From positions 1,172,642-1,236,641 of the forward strand of contig QXEO01000236.1 in assembly GCA_007115705.1 (NCBI GenBank): a DNA stretch of 64,000 nucleotides, in the 5' to 3' direction. Every line of letters begins with the position of its first letter. Positions within the stretch are counted from its first letter, which is position 1. This stretch comes from Dactylis glomerata (Eukaryota; Streptophyta; Magnoliopsida; Poales; Poaceae). Positions 1 to 12,037 of this stretch are shown piece by piece. The notes beneath the pieces were generated by a model that saw only the letters and a program-made list of their open reading frames with translations, searched no databases and was not told where the DNA came from. Position numbers and translations under genes: made by a program.

Positions 1-870
1 TGTAGCAAGACTTTGCCAAGAATATGATCTTCTTAAATATACATGCAATTAAGGGTTATGAAACCCAAGTGTTTGCCAACAATTAGCAGTCTATATGTAT
101 AGATCAACGAAGAAATTAGCAAAAGGTCTTGTACATATGGCAAAAATTATGCAGCGGAAAATTTTGCACTATCCATAAATTGCAAATCATATTGGAGCAC
201 CAATGCTCGTAATGGCATCCAATGCAAAGGAAGAAAGCAACCATAATGTGAATCAAAAGGTTACCATAACTAGGCTCTGATACCATTTATAAGCCTAAAC
301 TTTTATTTGGCGGATCTTGGCAACACTAAGATTCAACAAATATGTGATTACTTTGTAATCTTATATATACTAACCTTGCTCCATATTGATACTCGACATA
401 ATATCTTTCTTCCTTTCTCTACCTCTAGCTTTAATTGTTCTTGTGATGGATCAAGGAACATAATAATTGTGTGTTCCGTGCCTCCGCACTTTCATGGGAC
501 GACTACTATCGCCATACGCAGAGTGTGTCTCCGCATGCAGCATCAGCCTTTATATAGGTCTAGGAGAGACGCCAGTATGGCGGTATCGCTGAACGCGTCT
601 CTTGAAACAGTCGCTAATTACTGCATGCTGCCGGAAACGTCGGACGCGACTTCGGCCGAAACGACGGGGCATCTCAGCGGAAGGGTCGCGTCTCGCTGTT
701 GAGCCTTAGGCTAATTACCGCACGTTGCCGTATGCGACAGACGCGACGATTGACCAAGCGATGCGTCCCTGCGTCGCTCGTACGCATGCATGCATGTGGC
801 TTCCGATCGATCAAAGGCCACATGCACTCAGCTGATCTGTTCAGCAATTAGCTAGCTCTATTACACATAC
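1..870 (-). mobile_element. Probable 5' LTR and primer site of a minus-strand retrotransposon, cut by the window edge
   Basis: At 273-285 the minus strand reads TGGTATCAGAGCC, the usual initiator-tRNA-Met primer binding site. A 5' LTR should therefore lie to its right and the internal region to its left, outside the window. Within 286-870 the minus strand has two TATA-like boxes (around 547-558 and 361-370), as expected of an LTR promoter. I could not find clean TG and CA ends; a possible minus-strand start TGTATGTG lies near 868. No coding region is visible. The family is unknown, and a chance primer-site match is possible. Confidence 0.4.
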
Positions 871-2977
871 AACTATTTTTTTTAATAATTTTTAGAGGGA
901 GAAAAGTGGGAATTAAAACCCAGATTTTAATCTGTTATTTCTATCAACCATCGTACTAGAACTTTTAATTAAAATCAAGCTATAATTTACATTGGCCATA
1001 TAAATATTCTTACAAAACTAGGATTAGAGATGCAACAAGTTTAGATGGCTTGCCTTGGTTGGCTTGTCCCTGGTTCTCTTCCTCCTGGTACTCGAACACT
1101 TCACCCTCTTCCGTGCACTCGACGTCGTTCGATTCTAACGCCGATAAGAAATAGCACACAATAAGCAAACAAGCATACACAAGGCACAAGCATTACCACA
1201 CTTCACAACACACAATCAGAGAGTATCAGAAGCAAACAAGTTTACTCACTAAACATTTTAAGGTGTTTATACACCAATAACTATTTCTAGAAATAAAGCA
1301 AGGATTTACCTATTAACTAAATCCTAATTAAGCTCTAAATAACAAGTAGGCAATTCTATTAGATCAAAGCATGCTACCAGCATAACAATCAGTAAGGTAT
1401 CATTTTTATGAATCCAACAAAAGTGGATTCGCCCAAAAATAAGTTGTGGTTATTTTTCTACAAATTTCCTAGTGTAAAGAATGGCTGTTTAAGAAAATAA
1501 AATCTCAGAAAATATCAATTTATCAGAAAAAATTCCAAACAGGGAATATGAAAGATAGACAAGTACATGACCACTGAAAATTGGAATCCACTCAATACCT
1601 ACTTTAAAACTTGAGTTTTAAATTATTTAAGACAGTCTAGAAGCACCCTTATTATTTTTACTGCACACAAACAGTAGAACCAAACGAACTCAAACCAGCG
1701 GCATATGAAAGATATTTTGATAAGCTTTCCAGGGAATTTGGATTCATATTTTTTAGGATTTCTGTAACTCGAGATTTGCATTGAAAGGTGGAAACTACAC
1801 AGTTTTACAAGATTAAATGTAAGTAAATCTATAGAAAGGAATTTGGCCAGATTCCAGTTATAGGTGAGAGATAAATTCATATGAAACCCACAGAAATTTG
1901 AATCAGCTCATTTGAATCTACAGAGATTTAATTATGAATTTTAGAAGTTTTCAGATCTAGTGATTTGATTTAGAAGATTTCCAAAAAAAAAGTGCACGGG
2001 CTGAAACTAAAAACCGATCTGGGCTTTCCTAGTGGGATGAATTGGCCTGGCTTGGCGCTTTAATATTCGTGCTCCAGGTTTTCACGACCATGGACACGCT
2101 CTGGACGAAGGGGAGGTCAGGAGCTCACCGTGGGGCTGGGAAAATGGCGGAGGGGAAGGGAGGTCGGTGCAGCGGCATGCCGACCCTTTCCTTGGTCACC
2201 TTGGACCTGCAGGAGAGCTCCCGGTGGACGGCTTAATCGGAGGCGAGCTCTGCGGCCGTACGGGCAGGAGTATGACGACGGCAACCTTCCGGCGAGCTGC
2301 AGGGAGAAGGGAAGGGTGGTTAGAGTTTGCAGGCCTCAGAGAAGAAGAAATACACGGAAAGGGAGGGCGGAGAGGGATGGCAGCCTTGGCCACGGAGAGT
2401 CGCAGGCTAGACGAGCTCGGGCTCGCGACGCGTGGCCATCCGCGGTGGCGGTCGTTCAAACTCGAGGAAGAAAGGGGACGGGAGCGCTGGGGCTTGGTCT
2501 GGTTTGGTTCTGAGAGGGAGGAAGTGTGTGTGGGCATGAGAATAGACTCGGGGGCATGCTCAAGAAGGCAGGGAGGGAGCAGTCGTGCGGGTGCGAGGCA
2601 GAAGGCGGTGTCGCTCGATGCTCGTTGGCCAGCGAGGGCGACGCACGGGACAAGAGGTCCACAACAACTAGACGGGTCAGGGCTGCGCCAGCGTGCTCCT
2701 AGCAGCGGGGCGGGGTCGATGGCGAAGGGGCAGGGAAAGGCGATGGTCGGTCGGCTCACAGGAAGGACGCCGGCTCCATGCCCACCAGGTGATCGATGGA
2801 CTTTGCGATGCGGTGGGTGCACAAGGCTAGTATATGATTATGCTGTAGAAGTCCTGGTATGATGCCTTAATCCTCCATATGGTGGCGCGACCTTTGGTAC
2901 ACCCAAAGTTCTGGAATGGATCGGCACTCAAGGAGCATGGTGATCACGTAATGGCGTGCACTGCAGGGATGGCGTGG
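871..2977. mobile_element. Unassigned repeat DNA, probably the distal part of a long minus-strand LTR
   Basis: AT-rich to about 2040, then GC-rich to the retrotransposon that begins at 2978. It is interrupted host DNA for that insertion: the flanking CGTGG at 2973-2977 recurs at 6651-6655, so this block and 6651-9025 were once continuous. The GC-rich part has overlapping open frames on both strands (about 2167-2862 plus and 2196-2822 minus), as expected of high GC, and neither resembles a known protein. I infer an LTR-type sequence because the far end at 9025 has an LTR-like terminus. Confidence 0.35.
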
Positions 2978-3275
2978 TGTAAGAGACTACTAGTATTTCT
3001 ACCTTGATTGAACTAATTCGAGCTACAAGGCATAGATTTCAGAGAAACAGGTGGGGATCTAGGAGGAAGAAGAGGACCAAGCTACACAACACACGCAACC
3101 CTCGCCTAGCCAGGCGCCTCGGCCGAAGCCGCCTTTCCGTTCTGATCCAAGCCGATCTGTATTTGACTGTCTCCGTCGTATTTGTAGTGGCTGCTTGTGT
3201 CTTCTGGAAGGCCAGGCCCAAGAGTTGCATCACATGGGCCAGTCCAAGTGCGGTGCATAGGGAAGGTCGCTGACA
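2978..3275 (-). repeat. 3' LTR of the small LTR retrotransposon
   Basis: 298 bp starting TGTAAGAG and ending GCTGACA in plus-strand reading; matches 6353-6650 with one visible difference. The long element ORF runs into this LTR and stops at 3106, so the LTR supplies the last 57 or so codons. Confidence 0.92.
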
Positions 3276-6273
3276 ATCCCCCCTCCTTAAATCTCGGCTT
3301 GACCCCAAGCCGATGCCACGTAGAACCCCCAGGATCCCATTGCACTTGCTGTCCCTTGTGACTGCAATAGTCGTGGTAGTAGCCATGATGGATATGGACT
3401 GGAACACGGTTGAAGTGATGAAGGCAGCGGCCAGCAAGCTCGAGGATGGTCTCATAGCAGTAGTTATTGCCCGCATTGTCAAAATAGCAAGCAGACTGGA
3501 GGTAGTAGTCATAGCTGATGTGGACTGGTTCATATGCCACAACACAGAAATGAGGGAGTGTCCCTATGCCTGGATCCCATGACAACTTCCCTAGGCCATG
3601 GTTCATACCGCAGGAACCCCAGATGGCAACATAAGCAAGTAAGTGAAATGCACCTGTACTCGCCTTGCTTGATGTGACAGACAGGCAGCCATCCATAGAG
3701 AGGAGAGCCTGGAGTGTGTTTACATGAGATATTCGGGCAAACTTGCTGCCACCAAAAGAATGCTGCGAGTTAAGTGACCAAGCAATGTACCATAGAATTT
3801 GCAAATCAAAGAGTTGAGAGCCAGAGTATGCTGCCTTTGCAATTTCCCACAACATCAGCTCGTACCCACACTGTATAATATTGATAGTGGGAAGATAGAG
3901 AACACGAGCTTCTGACTGATGACTCAACAATACTAGTGCCATTGCAAAATAATTCCAAAGCTGCAAAACTTGTAGTGGGTGACTGAACATACCAGAATTG
4001 GATTTGATCGTTGGCACACCGTCAATAGTAGTAGTTACATCCCAGCTGAACAAGAGTGCAAAGTTCAATTTCCAAAGACCACTAGCTGAACAAGAATCCC
4101 ACCGAATGTGCCATTCAAAGAGTTGTTGGCTAGACCTTTTGCAGCAAGCAGAGCACTCCAGGTCAAGCAACCTGATGTTTTTCCAGTGAAGTAGCTCAAA
4201 ACTCAGACCCTCCAGCATCTGAAAAGGCTGCTTGGATTTGTCAACAACAGGTTTTGGAGATGATTGAATAGTAGTAGCTTGCTTCTGCCATAAAAGCAGG
4301 TCGCACTTGTCAGTAATGTCAGGAGGCTTGGCAGGCAGTAGAGAGTAACAAGGAATTTTGGTTGGCTGCAGGTCCACCATCTCAATGTAGGGAATATATA
4401 TATGATAGGTGTTGTTCAAGATTAAAACCGAGGTAGCCAAAATATGGAAGGCACCCAAACTTCTAATCACAGCAGCAACGCTTGAGAGCAACTCCCAAGA
4501 AGGCCAAGGTTTAAGTTCAACCATTTCCAATAAGTCAAGCAACTTCCCAAACTTAATGCTGGAAAAGAACTCCTGGGGACCAAGACTGTCTCGGATTGCA
4601 AACTGAAGCCACAATAATATAGGTACAGCAGAACCACCAATAAAGGCACTAAGATAACAGCAAGACAAACTCCACTGAAAAGTTCTGGGATTGTACATCT
4701 TATGCTCAGCATGACAACAATGGAACCAAAACTGCAGTGATACACAACGAATTGTCCAGGGTATTTTCCATTGCACCAATGCACAACGAGAAAAGATTAT
4801 CTGTCCAGGAGTGTAAAACCAAAATGCTGACTGCAGTTGTGTGTGATGGAACGACCACTGCATCAGATCAAAATAGTGAGGGCTGCCTTGCATAATAAGC
4901 TGAGAAATCAAACCCTTGCAAACAGCTACTGGTAGGACCTTCTCACAGGTATAATGTTGCTGCAGAGTATCAATATAACACCAAGTCCACAAGGAATATA
5001 GAGCTCGCCATATTAATAACATATCCATCAGCACGTCCACGCCAGGGCTTGAAATGAGCAAATGTGTGTCATAACCAGAAGGAACTGACCACTTGAACAC
5101 GGTCGGCTGCAGCTGTGCACTGTGTACTCCAGGAGCAAAAACAATTACAGTACGGGTTGCATCCCATTCAATTTCCATGGGAGAACAGTATACGAGCAGC
5201 TCGGCAGTCAGTGAACTGAAACAACATCTTATCTCCATTCTGTCCTTGATGCACTCAACTATTTCAAAACGCAAGGGTAATAAAGTTTGCTTCGGCAGGA
5301 ATGGCTTACTATGATCATCCCACCGGATCTGAATACATGCGCTCCTTGGTGGAGGCCATGGTTGGAGCCTATTTTCAGTATACCTGGCCGTGTCGACGTT
5401 GTCCACAAGGAAGGCGGCTGGCAAGGCGCCAGCTCCTGGGGCAAGGACGGAACTAATGGAGCACGCCTCAGAAGCCACCATGTCCATGACAGCACCCGAA
5501 CGTAGGGCCAAGCAGATGGAAGGCTTCTGGTCGCCACTCTCGAGCAGGACGCCTACAGTTGGGCTCATGAGCGCAGCCGAGATAGTCGCTGGCGCTGTTG
5601 GGGTGGACGCTGACGACGCCACTGGGAATGATGGGGTCGATGTCGCGCTCATGTCATCGCCTGGGCATATCATCGAGCAGCTCGTCGGCATCACAGAGGG
5701 GGTGTTCTGCACAGGAACTGCGGTCGCGGCCGCTGACTCGAGGATTTCACCGGTGGGGATGGCCCTGCTCGGGGCACGCGAAGACACGGTGGGGGTTGGT
5801 GATGCGGAGCCGCCGATGAGGAGGTCGTTGAGACGCCGAGCCTCGGGAGAGGAGTCATCGGTGGTAGCACGCTCGAAGCTGAGGACGAGATTGCTCACAG
5901 CGGGTGTCGTTGGGGTGGTTGTGGCCGACCTTGTCGCACAAGAAGCTGATGCCACTGCTGCAGAGCCGCCGACGAGGTGCTTGCAGATGGGTTGGGATTC
6001 CAGGGTTAGGTCGTCCTTGGCGATGTTGAGCGGATCAGACGTTGGAGGAGTGGTGGTGGAGACAGGTGAGGCAGAGACCGCGATGGGAGTCGCAGTGGCT
6101 GGCTCACCGAAGGCGGTGCCGCTCGGGACGCGCAGGGCCGCAGTCGAGCGCATTGTCGATCGAGCCGCTGCCTCCGCAGCGAGGTAGGATGCGAGCTTGG
6201 CCTCGTAGATCTCGTCCGTCTCGGACCTAAGTATGTCGTAGAGGAGCTTCGCCCCTGCTGAGAGTGATTCCAT
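3106..6273 (-). CDS. 1,055-residue ORF of unknown function in a non-autonomous LTR element
   Basis: An ATG at 6273, 80 bp inside the 5' LTR, opens a frame of 1,055 codons that ends in the 3' LTR. I do not recognise the protein. Residues 1-35 look helical (KLLYDILRSETDEIYEAKLA). About 36-330 is low-complexity Ala/Ser/Thr/Pro-rich sequence. From about 340 to 1000 it is unusually rich in Trp, Cys and His, with loosely recurring W-centred pieces (FKWSVPSG, MQWSFHH, VQWKIPW, FQWSLS, FEWHIRWDS, VQWDPGG) that suggest degenerate repeats. No gag, protease, RT, RNase H or integrase signature is visible. An uninterrupted frame this long in a noncoding element would be surprising, so purifying selection or very recent insertion must explain it. 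A structural or packaging role is possible but only a guess. Confidence 0.6.
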   Translation of the reverse strand: MESLSAGAKLLYDILRSETDEIYEAKLASYLAAEAAARSTMRSTAALRVPSGTAFGEPATATPIAVSASPVSTTTPPTSDPLNIAKDDLTLESQPICKHLVGGSAAVASASCATRSATTTPTTPAVSNLVLSFERATTDDSSPEARRLNDLLIGGSASPTPTVSSRAPSRAIPTGEILESAAATAVPVQNTPSVMPTSCSMICPGDDMSATSTPSFPVASSASTPTAPATISAALMSPTVGVLLESGDQKPSICLALRSGAVMDMVASEACSISSVLAPGAGALPAAFLVDNVDTARYTENRLQPWPPPRSACIQIRWDDHSKPFLPKQTLLPLRFEIVECIKDRMEIRCCFSSLTAELLVYCSPMEIEWDATRTVIVFAPGVHSAQLQPTVFKWSVPSGYDTHLLISSPGVDVLMDMLLIWRALYSLWTWCYIDTLQQHYTCEKVLPVAVCKGLISQLIMQGSPHYFDLMQWSFHHTQLQSAFWFYTPGQIIFSRCALVQWKIPWTIRCVSLQFWFHCCHAEHKMYNPRTFQWSLSCCYLSAFIGGSAVPILLWLQFAIRDSLGPQEFFSSIKFGKLLDLLEMVELKPWPSWELLSSVAAVIRSLGAFHILATSVLILNNTYHIYIPYIEMVDLQPTKIPCYSLLPAKPPDITDKCDLLLWQKQATTIQSSPKPVVDKSKQPFQMLEGLSFELLHWKNIRLLDLECSACCKRSSQQLFEWHIRWDSCSASGLWKLNFALLFSWDVTTTIDGVPTIKSNSGMFSHPLQVLQLWNYFAMALVLLSHQSEARVLYLPTINIIQCGYELMLWEIAKAAYSGSQLFDLQILWYIAWSLNSQHSFGGSKFARISHVNTLQALLSMDGCLSVTSSKASTGAFHLLAYVAIWGSCGMNHGLGKLSWDPGIGTLPHFCVVAYEPVHISYDYYLQSACYFDNAGNNYCYETILELAGRCLHHFNRVPVHIHHGYYHDYCSHKGQQVQWDPGGSTWHRLGVKPRFKEGGLSATFPMHRTWTGPCDATLGPGLPEDTSSHYKYDGDSQIQIGLDQNGKAASAEAPG
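3276..3291 (-). other. Polypurine tract of the small LTR retrotransposon
   Basis: The minus strand reads AAGGAGGGGGGAT directly against the 3' LTR start (TGTCA), the expected plus-strand priming site. Confidence 0.8.
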
Positions 6274-6337
6274 GGCTATCTGGTGGTGGGGAAAAACTGG
6301 GAGGAAATTTTTTAGGAATTTTGGGGAGGGATCGACT

Positions 6338-6350
6338 GGCTCTGATACCA
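6338..6350 (-). other. tRNA-Met primer binding site of the small LTR retrotransposon
   Basis: Minus strand TGGTATCAGAGCC, two bases from the end of the 5' LTR. This fixes the element's orientation. Confidence 0.88.
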
Positions 6351-6352
6351 GA

Positions 6353-6650
6353 TGTAAGAGACTACTAGTATTTCTACCTTGATTGAACTAATTCGAGCTA
6401 CAAGGCATAGATTTCAGAGAAACAGGTGGGGATCTAGGAGGAAGAAGAGGACCAAGCTACACAACACACGCAACCCTCGTCTAGCCAGGCGCCTCGGCCG
6501 AAGCCGCCTTTCCGTTCTGATCCAAGCCGATCTGTATTTGACTGTCTCCGTCGTATTTGTAGTGGCTGCTTGTGTCTTCTGGAAGGCCAGGCCCAAGAGT
6601 TGCATCACATGGGCCAGTCCAAGTGCGGTGCATAGGGAAGGTCGCTGACA
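6353..6650 (-). repeat. 5' LTR of the small LTR retrotransposon
   Basis: 298-bp partner of 2978-3275. Followed at 6651 by the CGTGG target duplication. It should hold the promoter for the 1,055-codon ORF; I see no strong TATA box, only the weak minus-strand run CTACAAATACG. Confidence 0.92.
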
Positions 6651-9025
6651 CGTGGAGCTGTGATTCGCCTCGGGAGCGTGCGGGATGCAGAGAGAGGTGA
6701 TAGAGGAGCCTTCTGGCGCGACCACGCGAGCAGGAGTGGTCACGTCCACGCTGACCAACAAATGGCTGCCCACCGGAGGGAGGAGGGTGGCGTTCATGGC
6801 CAACCATTGGACGATGATGGCGGTGGAGTGATGTAGTGCGATTACAGGGTACAGGTTATATACTTGGCTAGGGTCTAGGAGTAGAGAAAGAAGAGGTGCA
6901 TGCCTCTCTATTTGCTTTCGGCCAAGACAAGAAAATGGAGAGGGAGTGGTTAGGGGGTAGGGGTGCAGGGAGGTCAGGGGTGCTGGGTACTCACAGGTTG
7001 AGCTAGATATGAGAGAAAGAGGGGGAGATACGGCACACAAGTGCCAATGCATGGCATGGCCGGTCCTCCTATTGAGCCAAACAAAAATGGAAAAGAAGAT
7101 TGCCCAAAGGGCAATGCATGCGTACATATACAGGGTGCTGGTCACCTCGTTTCAGTTTGGGAAGTTTGAGAGGGATTAGAAATGAATTGAGATTGATAGG
7201 ATGCAAATGGGTGATTAAAGCAAGTGATGATCACTTTTGAATTAGAGAAAGATTCAAATAATCATAGGTGATGACAAGTGATGATGGACCAGAGAGATGC
7301 ACTTTGATGTGGTGAATAGGACATTTAGATTAGGATCTTAGTTATTATGGCTCAGATCACCTCATGTGGGCAAGTCCAAAGTTGAGCAAAGTCCAATTCA
7401 ACTAGCTTTTGAAAATTTTGAGAAAGACCAGATGATCTTTTTATATAAAATACGTCTACTTGCATATCTATGCATAATATATTTTTCTCGAATCGAAAAG
7501 ATGCAAGAAAAAGTAAGAGATAGCATAGCTTCCCTTCCCATGCATTTTGTATATAAAGAAGAATAAAATAGAGAGAAGTTCTACAGAGTATCATTCTAAA
7601 AAAAATAGAAGGGATAGATTATAGGGTCTAGGGTTGTAGGAATAACTAGAGGGAAAGTTCCCTTGGAATAATGAAGAGATCCTATTGGGCTTGGAAATAA
7701 TCCCCAAGGTCTAACTTGTTCACTAACCTAATAGATCAACTAATTATAATGGACATGTTGGGTTGGGACCATTTTGAGAAGATAAGATATGAATCTTAAC
7801 TCTGAGGTGATCTTGGCAAGATGATAGAGAAGGGATAGCAATACGGGTGGTGCTCAGAAGCATCCCCATAATTATTTGAGAATTTACTCGAGGGATTAAG
7901 GTGAGGTACAGACAAAAAGTTGAATAGATCTGATTGGAAGTTGATCATAGCCAAATGGGGTTTTGTGAAAAAAAAAACACAAATACATTAATAAACCCTA
8001 GGTAGTATTCACATGATTTTCAGAGATAAGAATAATACCAAAAATATTCTTCCCATTTCAGCTATTTTTTAAAATAGGAAAAGTAGTTGTAAAAATACCA
8101 TTAAAAAGAATTTGAAATAAATAAATAAATGAGTGCTCGTATACGAGTGAACCTCATTCATGATTTTTGGAAAAAAAAATCCATGTATTTTGAAAATAAA
8201 TATTAATTTCATAAGAAATAGAGTTTTTAGAGAGGAAAACTTTAAAATAGGTTTTATTTGAAAGACAGACAAAAATAATTTTTATAGGAATACCCCCACT
8301 GGTCATGTTATAATTTGATGGGTTTTAGATAGGTTAGGCCACAGGCCTACCTGCAGATCATAGCTACTAACAAGCACTCAGTTAAAGTCAAACAGAGTCA
8401 CACAAAGTCAACTCACCACACATAGTCAATCATTTACAACAAGTCTAGCATCACTAGAAACAATGGTTGAACAAGTGATCAATAATGATCATGCCATGGT
8501 GAAGTTGAAAGCAGTTTCAAACAAGGGAGTAAAGCTTTTGTAAAATAATTTTGAGAAACTAGTGGAGACATAAATATCTCCTCCATCAAGTTTTCTAAAA
8601 GGTGTTTGAAAACCACTTGCCAAAGGTTTATAAAATAGTAGTTTTATAAAATAGTGAGATTCAACACTATGTCCCTGTAGTTTTATAAATACTTAGATTT
8701 GGTAAAGATTTTGTTTTAAAAATAGGTATTGGTTCCTGTTTTGGCAAATTAAAATATTTTGAAATAAAGGAGGTGCCAATATACTTTATTTTGAGAAAAA
8801 GCTAGTAAACCAAAAGATGGCTTGATCACTAGATCACAAAGATTGAGTTGGTCCACAAAATCATACATCAAACAACACTCTTGAAATCAAGATTTTTACA
8901 ACAATCCAGGCAAACATACAGGAAACACTATTTTATTTATCTAGTTGCAAAAAGTTTTTGTTGGCCCTCATTTTTGGCCTCACTTAACAGTACTTAATCC
9001 GGGTTACAAAAGTTGGGGTGTTACA
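6651..9025 (-). mobile_element. Probable long LTR start (minus strand), continuation of 871-2977
   Basis: GC-rich to about 7140, then AT-rich. Its right end reads GGGTGTTACA in plus, so the minus strand begins TGTAACACCCCAAC, a common start of long Gypsy LTRs in plants (Tekay/Del-like and others). With 871-2977 this gives about 4.4-4.5 kb, possible for a long grass LTR. I found no partner LTR, polypurine tract or coding region, so a solo LTR or fragment is likely. No gene is visible. Confidence 0.4.
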
Positions 9026-10378
9026 TGTTCCAATGTGTCCACCATACATACCTATTAGCAATTTGCTATTCCAAAGTACATTTGACTTGCTTTTATCTAT
9101 CCTTCAAATTAAACTCTTTTTGGTGTTATGCAAAAATTGGTTAGTAAAGCTCTCACGAACCTGATGGCACACTTTACTTTTCTCGTTCTTAAAATTTTGA
9201 CATTGTGGCTCTCTTATGTTAAGTTGTTATGCTTGCAAGTTGTAAGTTGTAAATTAGCCAAACCATGCCGTCATGGGTAAGCTTTCAACATTGCACTTCT
9301 TATTTGAGTTGATATCATGATCTTTTGTTTATGGATACTCGCGATGTGAAACAAGTTGGGAATCTTGCGGGATCATGGAGTTCTTATATGTGTTAGAGAA
9401 ACGCCTGGGCCGCTAATCTAAGCCATGCATAATTCGTGGTGAAAATTTACAGCATGCCCATAGTGGACATTCGATGACGCATCTCAAAATAAAAAGCTCT
9501 ACCAATGGTAAATAAAAGAGATGTCGAGGTGTTCATTGTCTGTTTGTCTTGTCATTTTGATGTGGGCTTGTTCCATGTCATCGGGCAGGAGGTACCCCAT
9601 TGGCGGTTCTTGATGATACACATATATTTACAATGACAAGAGCCTGCTTGGGACTCTAAGTCGAGTAGCATGAGGTTTGAGTATCCGTACTTCACAGGAC
9701 ACGAGGTTTTCAACTTATGATTTGTTAAGCATATGCTTCATAATTGTACTCGCATTAACTTTAACCATTCAAGATGCTTATGATGGGGGGCAATGAGAGC
9801 TCAAAGCTAGTAAGTACCATAATTTTTGAAGGTTTATAAAACTCGCAATCACTGATTCCCTCTACGAAGGGCCCTTCTTTTACTTTTATGTTGAGTCACC
9901 ACCTTCTACCTTTATGCACCGTCTAAGAGAGCATAGTTGTCATTCTTAGTATAATGTGCATTGTCCCAAAGTTTTCATTGATTGATTCATGATTTTGGTT
10001 TCACTTGTTCTTAAATTATTTGTATCTAGTTGCCCTCTTAAACTTGAAGGTGTCCTATGCATTTATGTTTTGCTATTCCATGAAGGACAAGCTAAAAACT
10101 ATTTGTTATGTTTTTCCTTATGATTTGAACACACGTTTGACTTTCATTGTTTTATTTTCAAGATCTTTTGTTTGTGTTCTTCTTCACGTTATAACATGGT
10201 TGCTAAGTTTCTTCTATCAAGATTATGTCTTTCATGCCCATGTTTTATGTTCTTTTGATCCCAGCACTCAATGCTTACATAGATGATCAAGATTGTGTAG
10301 GTGCATGTCACCTCAAAAATTATTCTTTGTTATCACTTACCTACTCGAGGACGAGCAAGAGTTAAGCTTGAGGATGCT
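9026..10378 (+). mobile_element. 3' internal (untranslated) region of a Gypsy element
   Basis: Noncoding, AT-rich sequence ending in a polypurine-like tract (AAGCTTGAGGATGCT, about 10363-10378) directly before the LTR start TGATACGTC. Its position fits the long 3' noncoding region of Athila-type Gypsy elements in Triticeae. The left edge abuts the foreign LTR-like terminus at 9025, so the pol region is missing. No significant ORF. Confidence 0.55.
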
Positions 10379-12030
10379 TGATACGTCTCAAACGTATCTA
10401 TAATAATTTTTGATGCTCCATGCTTGTTTTTACACCATTTGCTTAGTATTATGTTACACTTCGTGGCATTTTTATGCATTTTCCGGAACTAAGCTATTAA
10501 CAAGATGCCACAGTACCAGTTCCCTGTTTTTTGCTGTTTTTATGTTTCAGAAAAGTTACATAGGAAATATTCTCGGAATTGGACGAAACAAAAGCCGAAC
10601 ATCCAGATATTTAACAAAGCTTCCAGAAGACCGAAGAGGAGATGGAGACGATCCAGAGGCTAGCCTCACCACCAGGGGGCGCGGCCCAGGCCCTGGCCGT
10701 GCTGCCCTATGGTGAGGGACACCTGGTCCACTTATGACGCTGCCCCTTCGCCTATAAAGACCCTCCCGATGGGAAAAACCTAAACCCCGATCACTTTTCT
10801 AGAAACACATCGCGATCCGCCACCGTCGTCAACCCGAGATCGGGAGGGTCTAGAAGCTCTTCCCGGCACCCTGCCGGAGAGGGGAATCGCCACCGGAGGT
10901 CTTCTTCATCGCCATGCTTGCCTCCGGCGCGATGAGTGAGTAGTCTACCTTGGACTATGGGTCCATAGCAGTAGCTAGATGGTTGTCTTCTCCACCATGT
11001 GCTTCATGTTTAGATCTCGTGAGCTGCCTTACATGATCGAGATCACCGTTATGTAATTCTACATGTTGTGTTTGATGGGATTCGATGAATATTGGTGTTA
11101 TGATTAAGTTGATGTGCTGAATATTATCTTATGTTATCTCTATGTTGTTTATGATCTTGCATGCTCTCTGTTGTTAGTAGCTATCTTGGCTAAGTAGATA
11201 CTAGTGACTCCAAGAGGGGGTATTTATGCTCGATAGTTGGGTTCATGCCTCTATTTAATCTGGGGGAGTGACAGAAGCCTCTAAGGTTGTAGATGTGCTA
11301 TTTCCACATGGGAGAAAACAACATTCTTATGTCCAAGGACATATGCTTTGTTTACATTACACACTTTGCTTAATGCAGTTATCTGTTGTTCGCAACTTAA
11401 TATTCACGGGGTCCTCAGATGATTCCCCGTGGGTGAATTATTAGTCATAGATGTAGTTGGATGGTGGTCTATGTATTTTTTTGTAATGCCTAGAGTAAAT
11501 CTCATAGTGATCCTCTTGACATATGCATGTTATTTTTATTCTATCAATTGCCCAACTGTAATTTGTTTACCCAGCATGTTGTTATTTATCTTATGGAGAG
11601 ACACCACTAGTGAACTGTGGACCCCGGTCCAATTTCCTTTACATTGCTATCACCTGTTTACTTTACTCGCATTGTTTACTTTCTCGCATACTACTATTGC
11701 TTTCCACTTGATACGCTCATTCCTTTATTTACAGCAAACTGGTGAGATTGACAACCTCATCGTAAGTTGGGAGCAAAGTTCTTGGTTGTGTTGTGTGCGG
11801 GTTCCGCGTTGCTACTAGTTGAAGATGCTCTAACAAGTATCGTTAACGGTGCCCTTGTTGGAGTGTCACTAAGCTAGCAGGCATCACCTTCTGGAGTTTG
11901 GTTTTTTCCTACTGGATTGATAAACCTTGGTTTCATAACTGAGGGAAAACTTACTGTTGTGCTCATCACACCTTCTCTTGAGGTTCCCAACTGGTCGGTC
12001 ATTTACATCATCAACACCACGCCACCAACA
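10379..12030 (+). repeat. LTR of an Athila-type Gypsy element
   Basis: Begins TGATACGTCTCAAACG and ends CCACCAACA just before a tRNA-Asp primer site. A TATA box (CCTATAAAGA) lies near 10751, after a GC-rich stretch and before a CG-rich leader, the usual layout of these LTRs. It is about 1.65 kb. Unusually, a polypurine tract lies upstream and a primer site lies downstream of this one LTR. Small open frames inside it have no support as genes. Confidence 0.75.
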
Positions 12031-12037
12031 AGTTTTC

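Larger units (their letters stand above)
2978..6650 (-). mobile_element. Complete small LTR retrotransposon, non-autonomous, with one long intact ORF
   Basis: Both ends are defined: 298-bp direct repeats begin TGTAAGAG and end GCTGACA, and the 5-bp target duplication CGTGG lies at 2973-2977 and 6651-6655. The orientation is minus: a tRNA-Met primer site (6338-6350) lies just inside the right LTR and a polypurine tract (3276-3291) just inside the left one. At 3,673 bp it is far too short for gag-pol. Its single ORF shows no zinc knuckle, DTG/DSG protease motif, YxDD box or DDE integrase motif, so it must borrow enzymes from another element. Small grass non-autonomous groups such as Morgane are possible relatives; I cannot assign it. 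Only one LTR difference was seen (C/T in the run ending CTAGCC), so it is young. Confidence 0.9.

Noticed and set aside
2167..2862. Overlapping 231- and 208-codon frames on both strands in a GC-rich stretch
   Set aside because: Low-complexity Arg/Gly/Pro translations on both strands with no family resemblance; explained by high GC within repeat DNA.
3004..3273. 89-codon frame found twice (also 6379-6648)
   Set aside because: Both copies are LTR sequence of the small retrotransposon and the frame opposes the element's own ORF.
10005..10286. 93-codon Leu/Phe-rich frame that looks like a membrane protein
   Set aside because: T-rich 3' noncoding region of a Gypsy element; hydrophobic translation follows from base composition.
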